64,000 bases of DNA from Shewanella sp. Arc9-LZ (GCF_010092445.1 NZ_CP048031.1:1612001-1676000); one strand, 5' to 3'. Positions 39,137-49,561 are shown, counted from the first letter of the stretch. Notes: generated by a model from the sequence alone, not told the origin. Made by a program: numbers and translations.

Positions 39137-39991
39137 TTAACTATGATATTGCTCGCATGCGTATAGGGTGTTCTCTAATAAACTTGCAATCGTCATTGGG
39201 CCAACTCCACCAGGAACCGGCGTAATAAATGCAGCCTTTTCAGCGGCAACATTAAATTCAACATCACCCACTAAACTGCCGTTCTCCAAACGATTGATAC
39301 CAACATCAATAACAATCGCGCCTGGCTTGATCCAGTCACCAGGAATAAACCCAGGTTTGCCAACGGCAACGACTAATAAATCTGCTTGACGCACTTTTTG
39401 TTCTAAGTTTTTGGTAAAACGATGACAGGTTGTCGTTGTGCAACCTGCTAATAATAATTCTAGTGTCATTGGTCGGCCAACAATGTTTGATGCACCAACC
39501 ACAGTTGCATCCAGGCCATAGGTATCTATACCGGTTGATTTTATTAACGTCATAATGCCCATCGGCGTGCAAGAACGAAGCACTGGGATACGTTGAGCTA
39601 AACGGCCGACATTATAGGGATGAAATCCATCAACATCTTTATCTGGGCGAATACGTTCAATGACTTTGGAGTCATCAATATGGGCGGGCAAAGGCAGCTG
39701 CACTAGAATCCCATCAATGCTTGGATTGGCATTACATTCATCGATTAACGCTAAAAGCTCTGCTTCAGTTGTATTGGTGTCAAGGTCAAAAGATTGAGAT
39801 TCAAAACCGACTTCCTCACAAGCTTTGCGTTTACTGCCAACATAGACTTGAGATGCGGCATCACTGCCCACTAAAATAACAGCAAGTCCTGGTGCGCGGA
39901 ATCCAGCTTGTCTACGTTGTGTTACTTTTTGTTTTAGTGTGGTGCGAATAGATTGTGCAATGGCTTTACCGTCAATAATTTGAGCAGTCAT
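39137..39991 (-). CDS. folD: Methylene-THF dehydrogenase / methenyl-THF cyclohydrolase FolD
   Basis: A 284-residue bifunctional one-carbon enzyme. [23 protein letters not shown] contains the catalytic Tyr and Lys; [10 protein letters not shown] and the [10 protein letters not shown] segment are family signatures; [10 protein letters not shown] begins the NADP-binding Rossmann half. I start at the ATG at 39991 ([12 protein letters not shown]), where homology begins; the frame extends 29 codons further upstream without family similarity. It supplies 10-formyl-THF and NADPH. Confidence 0.96.
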   Translation of the reverse strand: MTAQIIDGKAIAQSIRTTLKQKVTQRRQAGFRAPGLAVILVGSDAASQVYVGSKRKACEEVGFESQSFDLDTNTTEAELLALIDECNANPSIDGILVQLPLPAHIDDSKVIERIRPDKDVDGFHPYNVGRLAQRIPVLRSCTPMGIMTLIKSTGIDTYGLDATVVGASNIVGRPMTLELLLAGCTTTTCHRFTKNLEQKVRQADLLVVAVGKPGFIPGDWIKPGAIVIDVGINRLENGSLVGDVEFNVAAEKAAFITPVPGGVGPMTIASLLENTLYACEQYHS

Positions 39992-40182
39992 GGCTATAGA
40001 GTTTCCTTTGAGTGACACAGGTGTTGAAGTCAATGGTCGATCGGCCGTTATTCTAGCAGGCGTATTGAAGAGTGTCATTTGCTAGACGTGGAAAATACAG
40101 TGAATAAACTATTCGCGCTATGATGCTAATCACGATATTTGCTGCTAAATTCGTCATATAGCAATAAGGGTTAAAAAAATCG

Positions 40183-40211
40183 TTGACGATAGCTAGGTGA
40201 CTCGTTAATAT
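40183..40211 (+). promoter_or_regulatory. Promoter of the Pro-Arg-His tRNA operon
   Basis: TTGACG, 17 bp, TAATAT, followed by a GC-rich discriminator (GCGCTCC). This is the form typical of stringently controlled stable-RNA promoters. Expected start near 40218, some 65 bp before tRNA-Pro. Confidence 0.75.
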
Positions 40212-40282
40212 GCGCTCCGTTCTCGAGACAACATCGTTATTGTTTATAGATAATTTCTGCCTCGAAAACAAAGCAATATTTT

Positions 40283-40359
40283 CGGTGATTAGCGCAGCCC
40301 GGTAGCGCATCTCGTTTGGGACGAGAGGGTCAGAGGTTCGAATCCTCTATCACCGACCA
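40283..40359 (+). tRNA. tRNA-Pro (anticodon TGG)
   Basis: A complete 77-nt cloverleaf: acceptor CGGTGAT/ATCACCG, anticodon loop with TGG, T-loop GGTTCGAATCC, and an encoded CCA end. It closely resembles E. coli proM. Confidence 0.96.
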
Positions 40360-40444
40360 AATTAATGTTATTTGCTCTTGCAGTGAGTAACGGAACAAGT
40401 AAACTTGTTCAGCCAGACAGGATGCAGTATCTAACTGTAACCAT

Positions 40445-40521
40445 GCGCCCGTAGCTCAGTTGGATAGAGCACCCGCCTTCTAAGCGGGTGGTCGCAGGTT
40501 CGAATCCTGCCGGGTGTACCA
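40445..40521 (+). tRNA. tRNA-Arg (anticodon TCT)
   Basis: A 77-nt cloverleaf with acceptor GCGCCCG/CGGGTGT (two G-U pairs), anticodon stem CCCGC/GCGGG around TTCTAA, T-loop GGTTCGAATCC and an encoded CCA. It reads AGA codons. Confidence 0.95.
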
Positions 40522-40528
40522 TTTCAAT

Positions 40529-40605
40529 GGTGATTGTAGCTCAGTTGGTAGAGTCCCGGATTGTGATTCCGGTTGTCGTGGGTTCGAGCCCCATCAGTCA
40601 CCCCA
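40529..40605 (+). tRNA. tRNA-His (anticodon GTG)
   Basis: A 77-nt cloverleaf with the extra G at position -1 opposite C73 that is specific for tRNA-His, anticodon GTG in ATTGTGATT, T-loop GGTTCGAGCC and an encoded CCA. It is only 7 bp after tRNA-Arg. Confidence 0.96.
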
Positions 40606-40998
40606 TTTTCTGATTAAATCAAACTATCGTGTATAACCCTTTTAACGGGTACAGATAAGTTTGATTTGGTCACGATAATTATTTGCTCCTAGTCCTTTTG
40701 AGCGTAAGTCAAAAACTCATTTCGCACATTAAACGTGCAAACACGTCAAAATTGAACATAAGTCAGCGTTTTTATCATGTAAATCGACCTTTTCAGGCTC
40801 GACTCTGTTAAAAACGGTAGCTATAATGTCGCGTCTTGATAAATATCAAAAATAAGCTACCTGTACCAACAGCGTCTTCAGCATCAATAATATCGCTGTG
40901 CTGGGTTTCAGAGCTAAATCCATGGTCAAGAAACGAATATCTAATGGTTGAGTTGTCGACCATTACAAAGAACGTCAGACATATTTCGAGGTAAAACA
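40606..40998. other. Gap between tRNA-His and tig
   Basis: 393 bp with no gene. It starts with a long imperfect hairpin (40616-40667, listed separately) and should hold the tig promoter. A 70-codon minus-strand frame here is not protein-like. Confidence 0.5.
40616..40667 (+). other. Long imperfect hairpin after the tRNA operon
   Basis: AAATCAAACT...CCC pairs with GGG...AGTTTGATTT through about 20 base pairs with small bulges and a TTTTAAC loop. It lacks a U-run, so it may be a 3'-end processing or rho-type structure of the tRNA transcript rather than a classical terminator. Confidence 0.6.
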
Positions 40999-42303
40999 AT
41001 GCAAGTTTCTGTTGAAACAACTCAAGGCCTAGAGCGTCGCCTAACTATTTCTGTACCTGCTGAGCAAATCGAGAAATTGGTTAAAGACAATGTATTGCGC
41101 GAAGCTAAGCGTGCGCGTCTTCCAGGTTTCCGCCCAGGTAAAGTGCCTATCGGCGAAATCAACAAGCGTTATGGCAAAGCCATTCGTCAAGACATCACTG
41201 GTGAAGTGATGCAACGCAACTTTATTGAAGCAATCGTAGCTGAAAAGTTAAATCCTGCAGGTGCACCAGTATTTACTCCTGGTTCAACTGAAGGTGATTC
41301 TTTTGAATTCGTTGCAACATTTGAAATCTACCCAGAAGTTGTTCTAACGGGTTTAGATAGCATTGCAGTTGAACAGCCTAAAGCTGAAGTTAATGATGCT
41401 GACGTTGATGTTATGATTGAAACATTACGTAAGCAACATGCCACTTTTGCCGCTGTTGAACGTGCAGCAGTTGCTGACGATAAAGTTAAAATGAACTTTA
41501 TCGGTTCTATTGACGGCGAAGAATTCGAAGGCGGAAAAGCTGATGATTTCGAACTTCAATTAGGCAGCAACCGTATGATCCCTGGTTTTGAAACCGGTAT
41601 CGTAGGCCATAAAGCAGGTGATGAATTCGAAATCGAAGTGACTTTCCCTGAAGATTACCACGCTGAAAACTTGAAAGGTAAAGCGGCTAAGTTCGTTATT
41701 ACTTTAACTGAAGTTCAAGCGGCTAATCTGCCAGAAGTGAATGATGAATTTGCTTCATTGTTTGGTATTGCTGAAGGTGGCTTAGATGCACTTAAAGCTG
41801 AAATCCGTAAAAACATGACTCGTGAACTAGAGCAAGCGTTAAAAGCGAATGTGAAAGAACAGGTTATTACTGGTTTACTTGCAGCAAACGACATCGCTAT
41901 TCCTAAAGCGCTTATTGAGGGTGAAGTGAATGTACTTCGTCAACAAGCTATGCAGCGTTTTGGTGGTCAAACTGAAAATATGCCTGAACTTCCGGCTGAA
42001 CTTTTCACTGAACAAGCTGAACGTCGTGTTAAAATCGGTTTGCTATTAGGCGAAGTGATCAAGACAAACGAACTAAAAGCAGAAGATGATCGTGTTAATA
42101 CATTGATCGAATCTATGGCTTCAGCGTATGAAGATCCATCTGAAGTTGTTTCATACTACAACTCAAACAAAGAACTCATGCAAAACATGCGCAACGTAGC
42201 GCTTGAAGAGCAAGCGGTGGAAGCATTGTTAAAATCATCAAAAGTAACCGTTAAAGACGTCGCTTTTGAAGAATTTATGAACAAGGCTACCGGACGAGCG
42301 TAA
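40999..42303 (+). CDS. tig: Trigger factor
   Basis: A 434-residue ribosome-bound chaperone. The N-terminal ribosome-docking signature GFRPGKVP is at about residues 43-50, the FKBP-like PPIase domain spans about 150-245 ([36 protein letters not shown]), and the helical C-terminal arms follow. Length fits E. coli (432). The ATG at 40999 has a GAGGT site 7 bp upstream; a longer frame to 40948 has no family support. The start of the conserved tig-clpP-clpX-lon block. Confidence 0.97.
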   Translation: MQVSVETTQGLERRLTISVPAEQIEKLVKDNVLREAKRARLPGFRPGKVPIGEINKRYGKAIRQDITGEVMQRNFIEAIVAEKLNPAGAPVFTPGSTEGDSFEFVATFEIYPEVVLTGLDSIAVEQPKAEVNDADVDVMIETLRKQHATFAAVERAAVADDKVKMNFIGSIDGEEFEGGKADDFELQLGSNRMIPGFETGIVGHKAGDEFEIEVTFPEDYHAENLKGKAAKFVITLTEVQAANLPEVNDEFASLFGIAEGGLDALKAEIRKNMTRELEQALKANVKEQVITGLLAANDIAIPKALIEGEVNVLRQQAMQRFGGQTENMPELPAELFTEQAERRVKIGLLLGEVIKTNELKAEDDRVNTLIESMASAYEDPSEVVSYYNSNKELMQNMRNVALEEQAVEALLKSSKVTVKDVAFEEFMNKATGRA

Positions 42304-42310
42304 GCTAAGC

Positions 42311-42337
42311 TTGACTTAACAAGCCGTTCGCCATTTA
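42311..42337 (+). promoter_or_regulatory. Candidate heat-shock promoter of clpP
   Basis: CTTGACT, 12 bp, CGCCATTTA resembles the sigma-32 consensus CTTGAAA ... CCCCATNTA, with the same spacing as the lon promoter in this window. A sigma-70 reading (TTGACT, 19 bp, TATAAT) overlaps it. The start point would fall inside the tig terminator stem. Confidence 0.45.
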
Positions 42338-42338
42338 T

Positions 42339-42378
42339 AATGGCTCGTATGAGGTTCCTCTCATGCGGGCCATTTTTA
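42339..42378 (+). terminator. Terminator after tig
   Basis: Fifteen-pair stem AATGGCTCGTATGAG / CTCATGCGGGCCATT with two G-U pairs and a 6-nt loop, followed by TTTATT. It stands 18 bp before clpP. Confidence 0.85.
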
Positions 42379-42395
42379 TTTTAGGGAAATGAATA

Positions 42396-43007
42396 ATGCA
42401 TAAAGCACCAGAATCAGTACTCAATGCTCTTGTACCTATGGTTGTTGAACAAACAGCTAAAGGTGAACGTTCTTATGATATCTACTCTCGTCTATTAAAA
42501 GAGCGAGTCATCTTTCTAGTTGGTCAAGTTGAAGAACACATGGCTAACCTTATTGTTGCTCAATTATTATTCCTTGAGTCAGAAAGCCCAGATAAAGATA
42601 TTTATTTGTACATTAACTCTCCTGGTGGCTCTGTCACAGCAGGTATGGCTATTTATGACACTATGCAGTTCATTAAGCCTAATGTGAGTACCGTATGTAT
42701 GGGACAAGCCGCGAGTATGGGCGCATTCTTGTTAGCCGGTGGCGCTAAAGGTAAACGTCATTGTTTACCGAACTCTCGAGTGATGATCCATCAGCCATTA
42801 GGCGGTTTCCAAGGTCAAGCATCCGACATCGCCATTCATGCACAAGAAATTCTTGGTATTAAGAATAAATTAAACCAAATGTTAGCGGACCATACTGGTC
42901 AACCGTTAGAGGTTGTTGAACGTGATACCGACCGTGATAACTTCATGAGTGCTACTCAAGCTGTTGAATATGGTATTGTCGATTCATTACTCACGAGTCG
43001 CGGCTAA
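42396..43007 (+). CDS. clpP: ClpP protease proteolytic subunit
   Basis: A 203-residue serine protease that forms the double-heptamer chamber used by ClpX and ClpA. Catalytic triad: S107 in [11 protein letters not shown]132 in [10 protein letters not shown]181 in RDTDRDNF. The N-terminus before ALVPMVVEQ is a short propeptide-like region. clpX follows 131 bp downstream. Confidence 0.97.
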   Translation: MHKAPESVLNALVPMVVEQTAKGERSYDIYSRLLKERVIFLVGQVEEHMANLIVAQLLFLESESPDKDIYLYINSPGGSVTAGMAIYDTMQFIKPNVSTVCMGQAASMGAFLLAGGAKGKRHCLPNSRVMIHQPLGGFQGQASDIAIHAQEILGIKNKLNQMLADHTGQPLEVVERDTDRDNFMSATQAVEYGIVDSLLTSRG

Positions 43008-43138
43008 AAACTGGTAGCTGATTTTCTAGATACTTTCAGGTATTCTGTATTGAAAGGCGTTCAGTCATCAATGTGGTTATGATAAGTATCTACAAGCAGA
43101 GCTTAGGTTCAACCTAAGTTGTAAACAGAGGTAGAATA

Positions 43139-44419
43139 ATGGGCGATAACAAAAATAACGGTGACAGCGGCAAACTGCTGTACTGCTCTTTTTGCGGAAA
43201 AAGTCAGCATGAAGTCAGAAAACTCATTGCTGGTCCATCAGTTTATGTATGTGACGAATGTGTTGATTTATGTAATGACATTATCCGTGAAGAAATCAAA
43301 GAGATTTCACCCAAACGTGATGAAGACAAATTGCCGACACCGCATGAATTGCGCAAACATCTTGATGACTACGTAATCGGTCAGGATCAGGCTAAGAAAG
43401 TGTTAGCCGTAGCGGTATACAATCATTATAAGCGTTTACGTAATGGCGCTATTAAAGATGGCGTTGAACTAGGTAAAAGTAACATTTTACTATTAGGTCC
43501 AACCGGTAGCGGTAAAACTTTATTGGCTGAAACGTTAGCTCGCTCACTTAATGTCCCTTTTGCTATGGCAGATGCAACCACATTAACCGAAGCTGGTTAT
43601 GTGGGTGAAGATGTTGAAAACATCATTCAGAAGCTACTGCAAAAATGTGATTACGACGTTGAGAAAGCGGAACGCGGTATCGTCTATATTGATGAAATTG
43701 ACAAAATCAGTCGTAAATCTGACAATCCTTCAATTACTCGTGATGTATCGGGTGAAGGTGTTCAGCAAGCGTTGCTTAAGTTAATTGAAGGCACCGTTGC
43801 TTCTGTTCCTCCACAGGGCGGACGTAAGCATCCACAACAAGAATTCTTGCAAGTGGATACGTCTAAAATTCTGTTTATCTGTGGTGGTGCGTTTGCTGGA
43901 CTTGAAAAAGTCATTGAGCAACGTGCACACACCGGAACCGGAATTGGCTTTGGTGCCGAAGTAAAAGGCGAAGCGGATAAAGCGACTATTTCACAAATCC
44001 TTAGCCAAGTAGAGCCTGGTGATTTAGTGAAGTTTGGTTTAATTCCTGAGTTTATTGGTCGTTTACCTGTTGTTGCTACGCTAACTGAGTTAGATGAAGC
44101 TGCATTAGTACAGATTCTGTCTGAGCCAAAGAATGCATTAACTAAACAATATAGTGCATTATTTGAGATGGAAAATGTCGAACTTGAATTCCGTGATGAT
44201 GCATTACAAGCCATCGCTCAAAAAGCAATGTCACGTAAAACCGGTGCACGTGGATTACGTTCTATTGTTGAAAGCATCTTGCTCGATACAATGTATGATA
44301 TTCCGTCGACACAAGGCGTGATTAAAGCCGTTGTTGATGAATCAGTAGTGAAAGGCGAGTCAGCCCCTATTTTGATTTATGAAAACACTGAGACACAGGC
44401 TGCTTCAGGCGAGCAATAA
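43139..44419 (+). CDS. clpX: ClpX AAA+ unfoldase
   Basis: A 426-residue ATPase that feeds substrates to ClpP. The zinc-binding domain uses C16, C19, C38 and C41; Walker A GPTGSGKT is at residues 120-127; Walker B lies in VYIDEIDKI; the ClpP-docking loop IGFGAE is present. A GAGGTAG site precedes the ATG. It has its own terminator, and an 8-bp-arm palindrome lies at 43102-43118 in its leader. Confidence 0.97.
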   Translation: MGDNKNNGDSGKLLYCSFCGKSQHEVRKLIAGPSVYVCDECVDLCNDIIREEIKEISPKRDEDKLPTPHELRKHLDDYVIGQDQAKKVLAVAVYNHYKRLRNGAIKDGVELGKSNILLLGPTGSGKTLLAETLARSLNVPFAMADATTLTEAGYVGEDVENIIQKLLQKCDYDVEKAERGIVYIDEIDKISRKSDNPSITRDVSGEGVQQALLKLIEGTVASVPPQGGRKHPQQEFLQVDTSKILFICGGAFAGLEKVIEQRAHTGTGIGFGAEVKGEADKATISQILSQVEPGDLVKFGLIPEFIGRLPVVATLTELDEAALVQILSEPKNALTKQYSALFEMENVELEFRDDALQAIAQKAMSRKTGARGLRSIVESILLDTMYDIPSTQGVIKAVVDESVVKGESAPILIYENTETQAASGEQ

Positions 44420-44447
44420 TTGCACTGATAGTCAGGAAGTTGAAAAA

Positions 44448-44474
44448 TAAGGAGTCCATTGGGCTCCTTTTTTC
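44448..44474 (+). terminator. Terminator after clpX
   Basis: AAGGAGTCC-ATT-GGGCTCCTT with a T-run; one G-U pair. Confidence 0.88.
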
Positions 44475-44484
44475 GTATTAGCCA

Positions 44485-44510
44485 TTGAAACTGATAACAT
44501 CACCCCAATA
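44485..44510 (+). promoter_or_regulatory. Heat-shock (sigma-32) promoter of lon
   Basis: TTGAAA, 12 bp, CCCCAATA: close to the sigma-32 consensus CTTGAAA ... CCCCATNT, located 40 bp before the lon start. lon is a classical sigma-32 gene in E. coli. Confidence 0.75.
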
Positions 44511-44550
44511 TACTCAGTAATAAGTCAATTTCATTAAACGGAATCGAGCC

Positions 44551-46902
44551 ATGACTAAAGAGCGTGAAGCGCATATCGAACTCCCCGTGTTACCACTTAG
44601 AGACGTGGTAGTTTACCCGCATATGGTAATTCCGCTATTCGTGGGACGGGAAAAATCTATTCGTTGCCTAGAATCGGCAATGGAACAAGACAAGCAAATT
44701 TTATTAGTCGCTCAGCGAGATGCAGATCTTGATGAGCCTACCAAAGACGATATTTTCGATATTGGTACTGTTGCCTCTATTTTACAGTTGCTTAAATTAC
44801 CAGATGGCACGGTAAAAGTATTAGTTGAAGGTGGCCAGCGTGCCAAAATCAAGCAATACACCCAAGAAGAAGAATTCTTTGCCGCAACAGCTGAATACCT
44901 CGAGTCTGAAGAATTAAGTGATAAAGAAGAAGAGGTGTTAGTTCGCAGTGCTATCGGTCAATTTGAAGGCTACATCAAGTTAAATAAAAAAATCCCACCT
45001 GAAGTATTAACTTCATTGTCGGGGATTGATGAAGCCGCTCGTTTAGCAGATACCATGGCTGCACATATGCCATTGAAGCTTGAAGACAAACAATCTGTCC
45101 TTGAGATGATCAATGTCGGTGAGCGTCTGGAATATTTAATGGCGATGATGGAATCGGAAATTGACTTGCTTCATGTCGAAAAACGAATCCGTACTCGTGT
45201 TAAAAAACAGATGGAAAAAAGTCAACGCGAATACTATTTGAATGAGCAAATGAAAGCCATTCAAAAAGAGTTAGGCGATATTGACGAAAGCCACGACGAA
45301 TTTGAAGTATTGGCGCGTAAGATTGAAGAAGCTGGCATGCCAGTTGAAGCCAAAGAAAAAGCCACTGCTGAGTTAAACAAACTCAAAATGATGTCACCTA
45401 TGTCAGCTGAAGCCACAGTTGTGCGCAGCTATGTTGACTGGATGACTGCGGTACCTTGGAAGCAGCGCTCAAAAATAAAGCGTGACTTAGCCAAGGCGCA
45501 AGAAGTACTCGATACCGATCACCATGGGCTTGAAAAAGTCAAAGAACGTATTCTTGAGTATTTAGCGGTTCAAAGCCGAGTTAAGCAGCTTAAAGGGCCT
45601 ATTTTGTGTTTAGTCGGACCTCCAGGTGTGGGTAAAACCTCATTGGGCCAGTCGATTGCCAAAGCAACCGGCCGTAAGTATGTTCGTGTTGCTTTAGGCG
45701 GCGTACGTGATGAAGCGGAAATTCGTGGTCATCGTCGTACCTACATTGGTTCTATGCCAGGTAAAGTCATTCAAAAGATGGCTAAAGTAGGGGTTAAAAA
45801 CCCATTATTCTTACTCGATGAAATCGATAAGATGAGTTCTGATATGCGTGGCGACCCATCGTCAGCGTTATTAGAAGTGCTCGATCCTGAACAGAATGCG
45901 ACCTTTAACGATCACTATCTTGAAGTTGATTATGACTTATCAGATGTGATGTTCGTTGCTACGTCAAACTCAATGGATATTCCTGGCCCTTTACTTGACC
46001 GTATGGAAGTTATTCGTTTATCGGGTTACACCGAAGATGAAAAGCTCAATATTGCTAAGAAGCATTTACTGACTAAGCAAATTGAGCGTAACGGCCTTAA
46101 AGAAAAAGAAATCAAGGTTGATGACAGCGCTATTTTAGGCATTATTCGCTATTACACTCGTGAAGCGGGTGTGCGTTCATTAGAACGTGAATTGTCGAAG
46201 ATTTGTCGCAAAGTGGTTAAGCATATCTTGCTTGATAAAACGGTCAAAATGGTTGAAGTTAACCAGGAAAATTTAAAGTCATTCCTTGGTGTGCAACGTT
46301 TTGACTTCGGTAAAGCTGAATCGAATAACCAAATCGGTCAAGTAACCGGTCTTGCATGGACTCAAGTTGGTGGCGATTTATTAACAATCGAAGCCACCTC
46401 AGTAGCAGGTAAAGGTAAATTAACCTATACCGGTTCGCTGGGTGATGTGATGAAAGAGTCGATTCAAGCGGCAATGACCGTAGTACGTGCTCGTGCTGAA
46501 AATCTTGGCATTAACAATGATTTTTATGAAAAACGAGATATTCATGTGCATGTACCAGAAGGTGCGACGCCAAAAGATGGTCCATCTGCGGGTGCGGCAA
46601 TGTGTACAGCGTTAGTGTCTAGTTTAACCGGTAACCCTGTACGTAGTGATGTAGCTATGACAGGTGAAATTACTCTACGTGGCGAAGTATTGCCTATTGG
46701 TGGTTTAAAAGAAAAGCTATTAGCAGCCCATCGCGGTGGAATTAAGCATGTATTAATTCCTCAAGAAAATGAACGCGATCTGGAAGAAATTCCTGCAAAT
46801 GTGATTGCTGATTTAATCATTCATCCAGTGCGTTGGATAGATGAAGTGTTGAAATTGGCGCTTGAGCGACCAGTTGAAGGCTTTGAAGTGGTTAAAAAAT
46901 AG
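44551..46902 (+). CDS. lon: Lon ATP-dependent protease
   Basis: A 783-residue LonA protease (E. coli 784). The N-terminal substrate domain ([24 protein letters not shown]) is followed by AAA+ Walker A GPPGVGKT near residue 355 and Walker [10 protein letters not shown], then the protease domain with the Ser-Lys dyad: Ser in DGPSAGAAM near 678 and Lys in GLKEKLLAA near 721. It removes misfolded and regulatory proteins. It is monocistronic, with a heat-shock promoter upstream. Confidence 0.98.
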   Translation: MTKEREAHIELPVLPLRDVVVYPHMVIPLFVGREKSIRCLESAMEQDKQILLVAQRDADLDEPTKDDIFDIGTVASILQLLKLPDGTVKVLVEGGQRAKIKQYTQEEEFFAATAEYLESEELSDKEEEVLVRSAIGQFEGYIKLNKKIPPEVLTSLSGIDEAARLADTMAAHMPLKLEDKQSVLEMINVGERLEYLMAMMESEIDLLHVEKRIRTRVKKQMEKSQREYYLNEQMKAIQKELGDIDESHDEFEVLARKIEEAGMPVEAKEKATAELNKLKMMSPMSAEATVVRSYVDWMTAVPWKQRSKIKRDLAKAQEVLDTDHHGLEKVKERILEYLAVQSRVKQLKGPILCLVGPPGVGKTSLGQSIAKATGRKYVRVALGGVRDEAEIRGHRRTYIGSMPGKVIQKMAKVGVKNPLFLLDEIDKMSSDMRGDPSSALLEVLDPEQNATFNDHYLEVDYDLSDVMFVATSNSMDIPGPLLDRMEVIRLSGYTEDEKLNIAKKHLLTKQIERNGLKEKEIKVDDSAILGIIRYYTREAGVRSLERELSKICRKVVKHILLDKTVKMVEVNQENLKSFLGVQRFDFGKAESNNQIGQVTGLAWTQVGGDLLTIEATSVAGKGKLTYTGSLGDVMKESIQAAMTVVRARAENLGINNDFYEKRDIHVHVPEGATPKDGPSAGAAMCTALVSSLTGNPVRSDVAMTGEITLRGEVLPIGGLKEKLLAAHRGGIKHVLIPQENERDLEEIPANVIADLIIHPVRWIDEVLKLALERPVEGFEVVKK

Positions 46903-46989
46903 CTTGTTAGTTAAAAAATTGCTGTAGAGCATGAAAAAAATGAAAAAAGGGGCTTAACAAAACGCTGACCTGTGGTAGCCTAGGTTTGT

Positions 46990-47040
46990 GGATAGTCAGA
47001 CGCACCAAGCCCTTGGGGCATCTGGCGTTGAGCAGTATCC
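46990..47040 (+). other. Structured element between lon and hupB
   Basis: The ends GGATA/TATCC pair, with inner GACGC/GCGTT and a CCAAG-CC-CTTGG hairpin, then a T-rich run (TTTCATTTTTT). It could be an extended lon terminator or part of the hupB leader. Confidence 0.4.
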
Positions 47041-47163
47041 AATTTCATTTTTTGGTTTTCGTACTAAGTTTGGTGTGTTATCAAGCTTATAAAATAAAGC
47101 CTCCGCAGACCGCTCTAAACATAGATTTGGTTGCGGCGCGACAATAACATTCAAGGGGATGAC

Positions 47164-47436
47164 ATGAACAAATCTGAACTAATCGAGAAAATCGCATCTG
47201 GTGCTGATATTTCTAAAGCTGCTGCTGGCCGCGCACTAGATTCTTTTATCGCTGCGGTAACGGAAGGTCTTAAAGATGGCGATAAGATTTCTCTAGTTGG
47301 TTTTGGTACATTTGAAGTACGTCAACGTGCTGAACGTACTGGCCGTAACCCACAAACGGGTAAAGAAATTAAAATTGCTGCTGCGAACATTCCAGCGTTC
47401 AAAGCTGGCAAAGCGCTAAAAGACGCTGTTAACTAA
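47164..47436 (+). CDS. hupB: DNA-binding protein HU-beta
   Basis: A 90-residue HU histone-like protein. [28 protein letters not shown] forms the helical half and [20 protein letters not shown] is the DNA-bending beta arm with the conserved Pro. I start at the ATG at 47164, 7 bp after AAGGGGA; eleven more codons upstream are out of family. It follows lon as in E. coli. Confidence 0.97.
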   Translation: MNKSELIEKIASGADISKAAAGRALDSFIAAVTEGLKDGDKISLVGFGTFEVRQRAERTGRNPQTGKEIKIAAANIPAFKAGKALKDAVN

Positions 47437-47475
47437 ATAGTTAATAACGTGGCCTTTGTAAGGCATTCGTAATAC

Positions 47476-47500
47476 AAGCACTGCTTAGGCGGTGCTTTTT
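47476..47500 (+). terminator. Terminator after hupB
   Basis: AAGCACTGC-TTAG-GCGGTGCTT followed by TTT. Confidence 0.88.
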
Positions 47501-47594
47501 ACGAAAAGCAATATTGTTATGCAAAGCATAATACATATTGGGAGTATTGGGTCATACCCGTGGTAGCGTCTGATAACTCCATATAATTTACAAT

Positions 47595-47626
47595 AAGGCG
47601 CATCCACAAGGTGATGCGCCTTTTTA
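47595..47626 (+). terminator. Second terminator between hupB and ppiD
   Basis: AAGGCGCATC / GATGCGCCTT with an 8-nt loop and a T-run, ending only 31 bp before the ppiD start. With the hupB terminator it encloses a 94-bp segment that contains TTATGC-AAA-GCATAA. It may end a small transcript or attenuate ppiD. Confidence 0.85.
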
Positions 47627-47656
47627 TTTTATTAATCGCAACAAGCGAGAATTCAG

Positions 47657-49534
47657 ATGTTAGAAAAAATTCGTGAAGGATCACAGGGGATTGTTGCTAA
47701 AACAATTCTAGTACTTGTGATACTTTCTTTTGCTTTTGCCGGTGTGAGCAGTTATTTAGGCTCAAACACGGGTGTACCTGCTGCAGTTGTTAATGGTGAC
47801 GAAATTGGCGCCAACGAACTTGAACAGGCTTTTCAAAATGAACGCTCGCGTATTGAGCAACAGCTAGGCGAAATGTTTACTGCATTAGCGGCTGACGACT
47901 CCTACATGAACGGAATTAAGCAAGGTGTATTGGATCGTTTAATTGCCGATAAGCTCATTGATCAAGCTGCCAACAAGTTGGGCTTACGTGTATCAGATGA
48001 GCAAATCAAGAAAGCGATTATCGAAGAGCCTGCATTTCAAACCGACGGTCAATTTGATAACGAACGCTACCTAGCAGTATTGCGTCAACTAGGTTATCAA
48101 ACCACAAGCTTTAGAAACATGATGCGTGTAGATATGACCCGTCGTCAGTTATTAAATGCGCTTGTTGGTAGTGAGTTTGTGCTGGACGGTGAAGCTAAAC
48201 AGCTTGCAGAAGTTCAAGGCCAAACCCGTGATATTCGCTACTTAGTCGTCGACTCAACACCGTTTTTATCAACTGTTTCTGTCGCTGATGAAGAAGCTCA
48301 AACTTATTACGATGCTAATGTTTCGCAATACATGAGCCCTGAAAAAGTCAGCCTTGAGTATGTTGAATTGAATGTTGCCGACATGGCTAAAAACAGCGAA
48401 ACCTCTGATGAAGAAGTGAAAACTTATTACGAAGAGAATCAAAAGCAATATCAAACGGCTGAAAAACGTCTTGCTGCGCATATTTTTGTCGCCGCAACTG
48501 ACGATGACAGCGCAGATAAAGCCAAAGCTGATGCTATTGAAGCCAAGTTAACCGCGGGTGAAGATTTTGCTGAGTTAGCAAAAACTGATTCTGACGATCA
48601 GCTTAGTGCTCAACAGGGCGGTAAGTTAGATTGGTTTGAACAAGGCGTAATGGACCCTGCATTTGATGAAGCACTTTTTGGATTACAAAAAGATCAAGTC
48701 TCGTCAATTGTGAAAAGTGAATTTGGTTACCACATTATTAAGCTGCTTGATTTACAAGCTAGCCAAGCAACCGCTTTTGAAAACGTTAAAGCGAAAATTG
48801 TTGCTCAGCTACAAGAAAAGAAAGCCTTAGATGTGTTTTATAGCTTACAAACTAAGTTGGCTGATACCAGTTACGAAATCCCTGATACTTTAGCTGAAAC
48901 TGCGCAAGCGGTTAATGCAAAAGTACAATCAACGCAGTTATTCTCGCGTGATGACGTACCGGCTAAATTTAACAATCCTGAATTTATCAAAGCCGCATTT
49001 TCTGACCAAGTGTTAGCAAGTGGTTTAAACAGCGATGTGATTGAACTTGCGCCAAACCATGTAGTGGTTATTCGCATGAAAAAACATCAGACAGCTGGCG
49101 TTATGGGATTTGCTGAAGTAAAAGCTGGTATTGTTGAACGTTTACAGCAAGATAAAGCGAATGATGGTGCTCGTGACAAAGCTGCGGAATATATGGCACA
49201 GTTAAAAGCGGGTAATAACACGCTAACAGATGCTTCATTGACGACATTAGCTAAACTAGGTCGCTTTAATCAGGATATTGATCAAGCTATCACCAATAAA
49301 GCCTTCAAAATTGCCGCTCCTGCTGAAAATAGTGTCACAATTGATACTGCAGCGTTAGCGACAGGTTATGCGGTTATTGTGGTTGATAAAGTCAATAAAG
49401 CTGAAGGCATTAATGACAACCTCATAAATACGCTTAAACAACGTATTGCGCCTCAATACAGCGAAGCTGATTATCGAGCAGTGGTTGCCTCACTTAAAGC
49501 TGATGCTGAAATTGAGTATCCAGTTGCCGACTAG
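47657..49534 (+). CDS. ppiD: PpiD periplasmic chaperone (SurA-like, membrane-anchored)
   Basis: A 625-residue inner-membrane protein with one N-terminal transmembrane helix (about residues 14-33, TILVLVILSFAFAGVSS), a SurA_N-like chaperone region (about 40-190) and a parvulin domain around 265-360 (RLAAHIFVAATDDD; DQLSAQQGGKLDWFEQGVMDPAFDEALF; SEFGYHIIKLLD). It helps proteins leaving the SecYEG channel. Length matches E. coli PpiD (623). Its promoter must overlap or precede the terminator directly upstream. Confidence 0.95.
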   Translation: MLEKIREGSQGIVAKTILVLVILSFAFAGVSSYLGSNTGVPAAVVNGDEIGANELEQAFQNERSRIEQQLGEMFTALAADDSYMNGIKQGVLDRLIADKLIDQAANKLGLRVSDEQIKKAIIEEPAFQTDGQFDNERYLAVLRQLGYQTTSFRNMMRVDMTRRQLLNALVGSEFVLDGEAKQLAEVQGQTRDIRYLVVDSTPFLSTVSVADEEAQTYYDANVSQYMSPEKVSLEYVELNVADMAKNSETSDEEVKTYYEENQKQYQTAEKRLAAHIFVAATDDDSADKAKADAIEAKLTAGEDFAELAKTDSDDQLSAQQGGKLDWFEQGVMDPAFDEALFGLQKDQVSSIVKSEFGYHIIKLLDLQASQATAFENVKAKIVAQLQEKKALDVFYSLQTKLADTSYEIPDTLAETAQAVNAKVQSTQLFSRDDVPAKFNNPEFIKAAFSDQVLASGLNSDVIELAPNHVVVIRMKKHQTAGVMGFAEVKAGIVERLQQDKANDGARDKAAEYMAQLKAGNNTLTDASLTTLAKLGRFNQDIDQAITNKAFKIAAPAENSVTIDTAALATGYAVIVVDKVNKAEGINDNLINTLKQRIAPQYSEADYRAVVASLKADAEIEYPVAD

Positions 49535-49561
49535 TTAAGTCGTCGCAACAGATGAAATACT

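Noticed and set aside
43762..44214. 150-codon minus-strand frame
   Set aside because: Antisense shadow of clpX.
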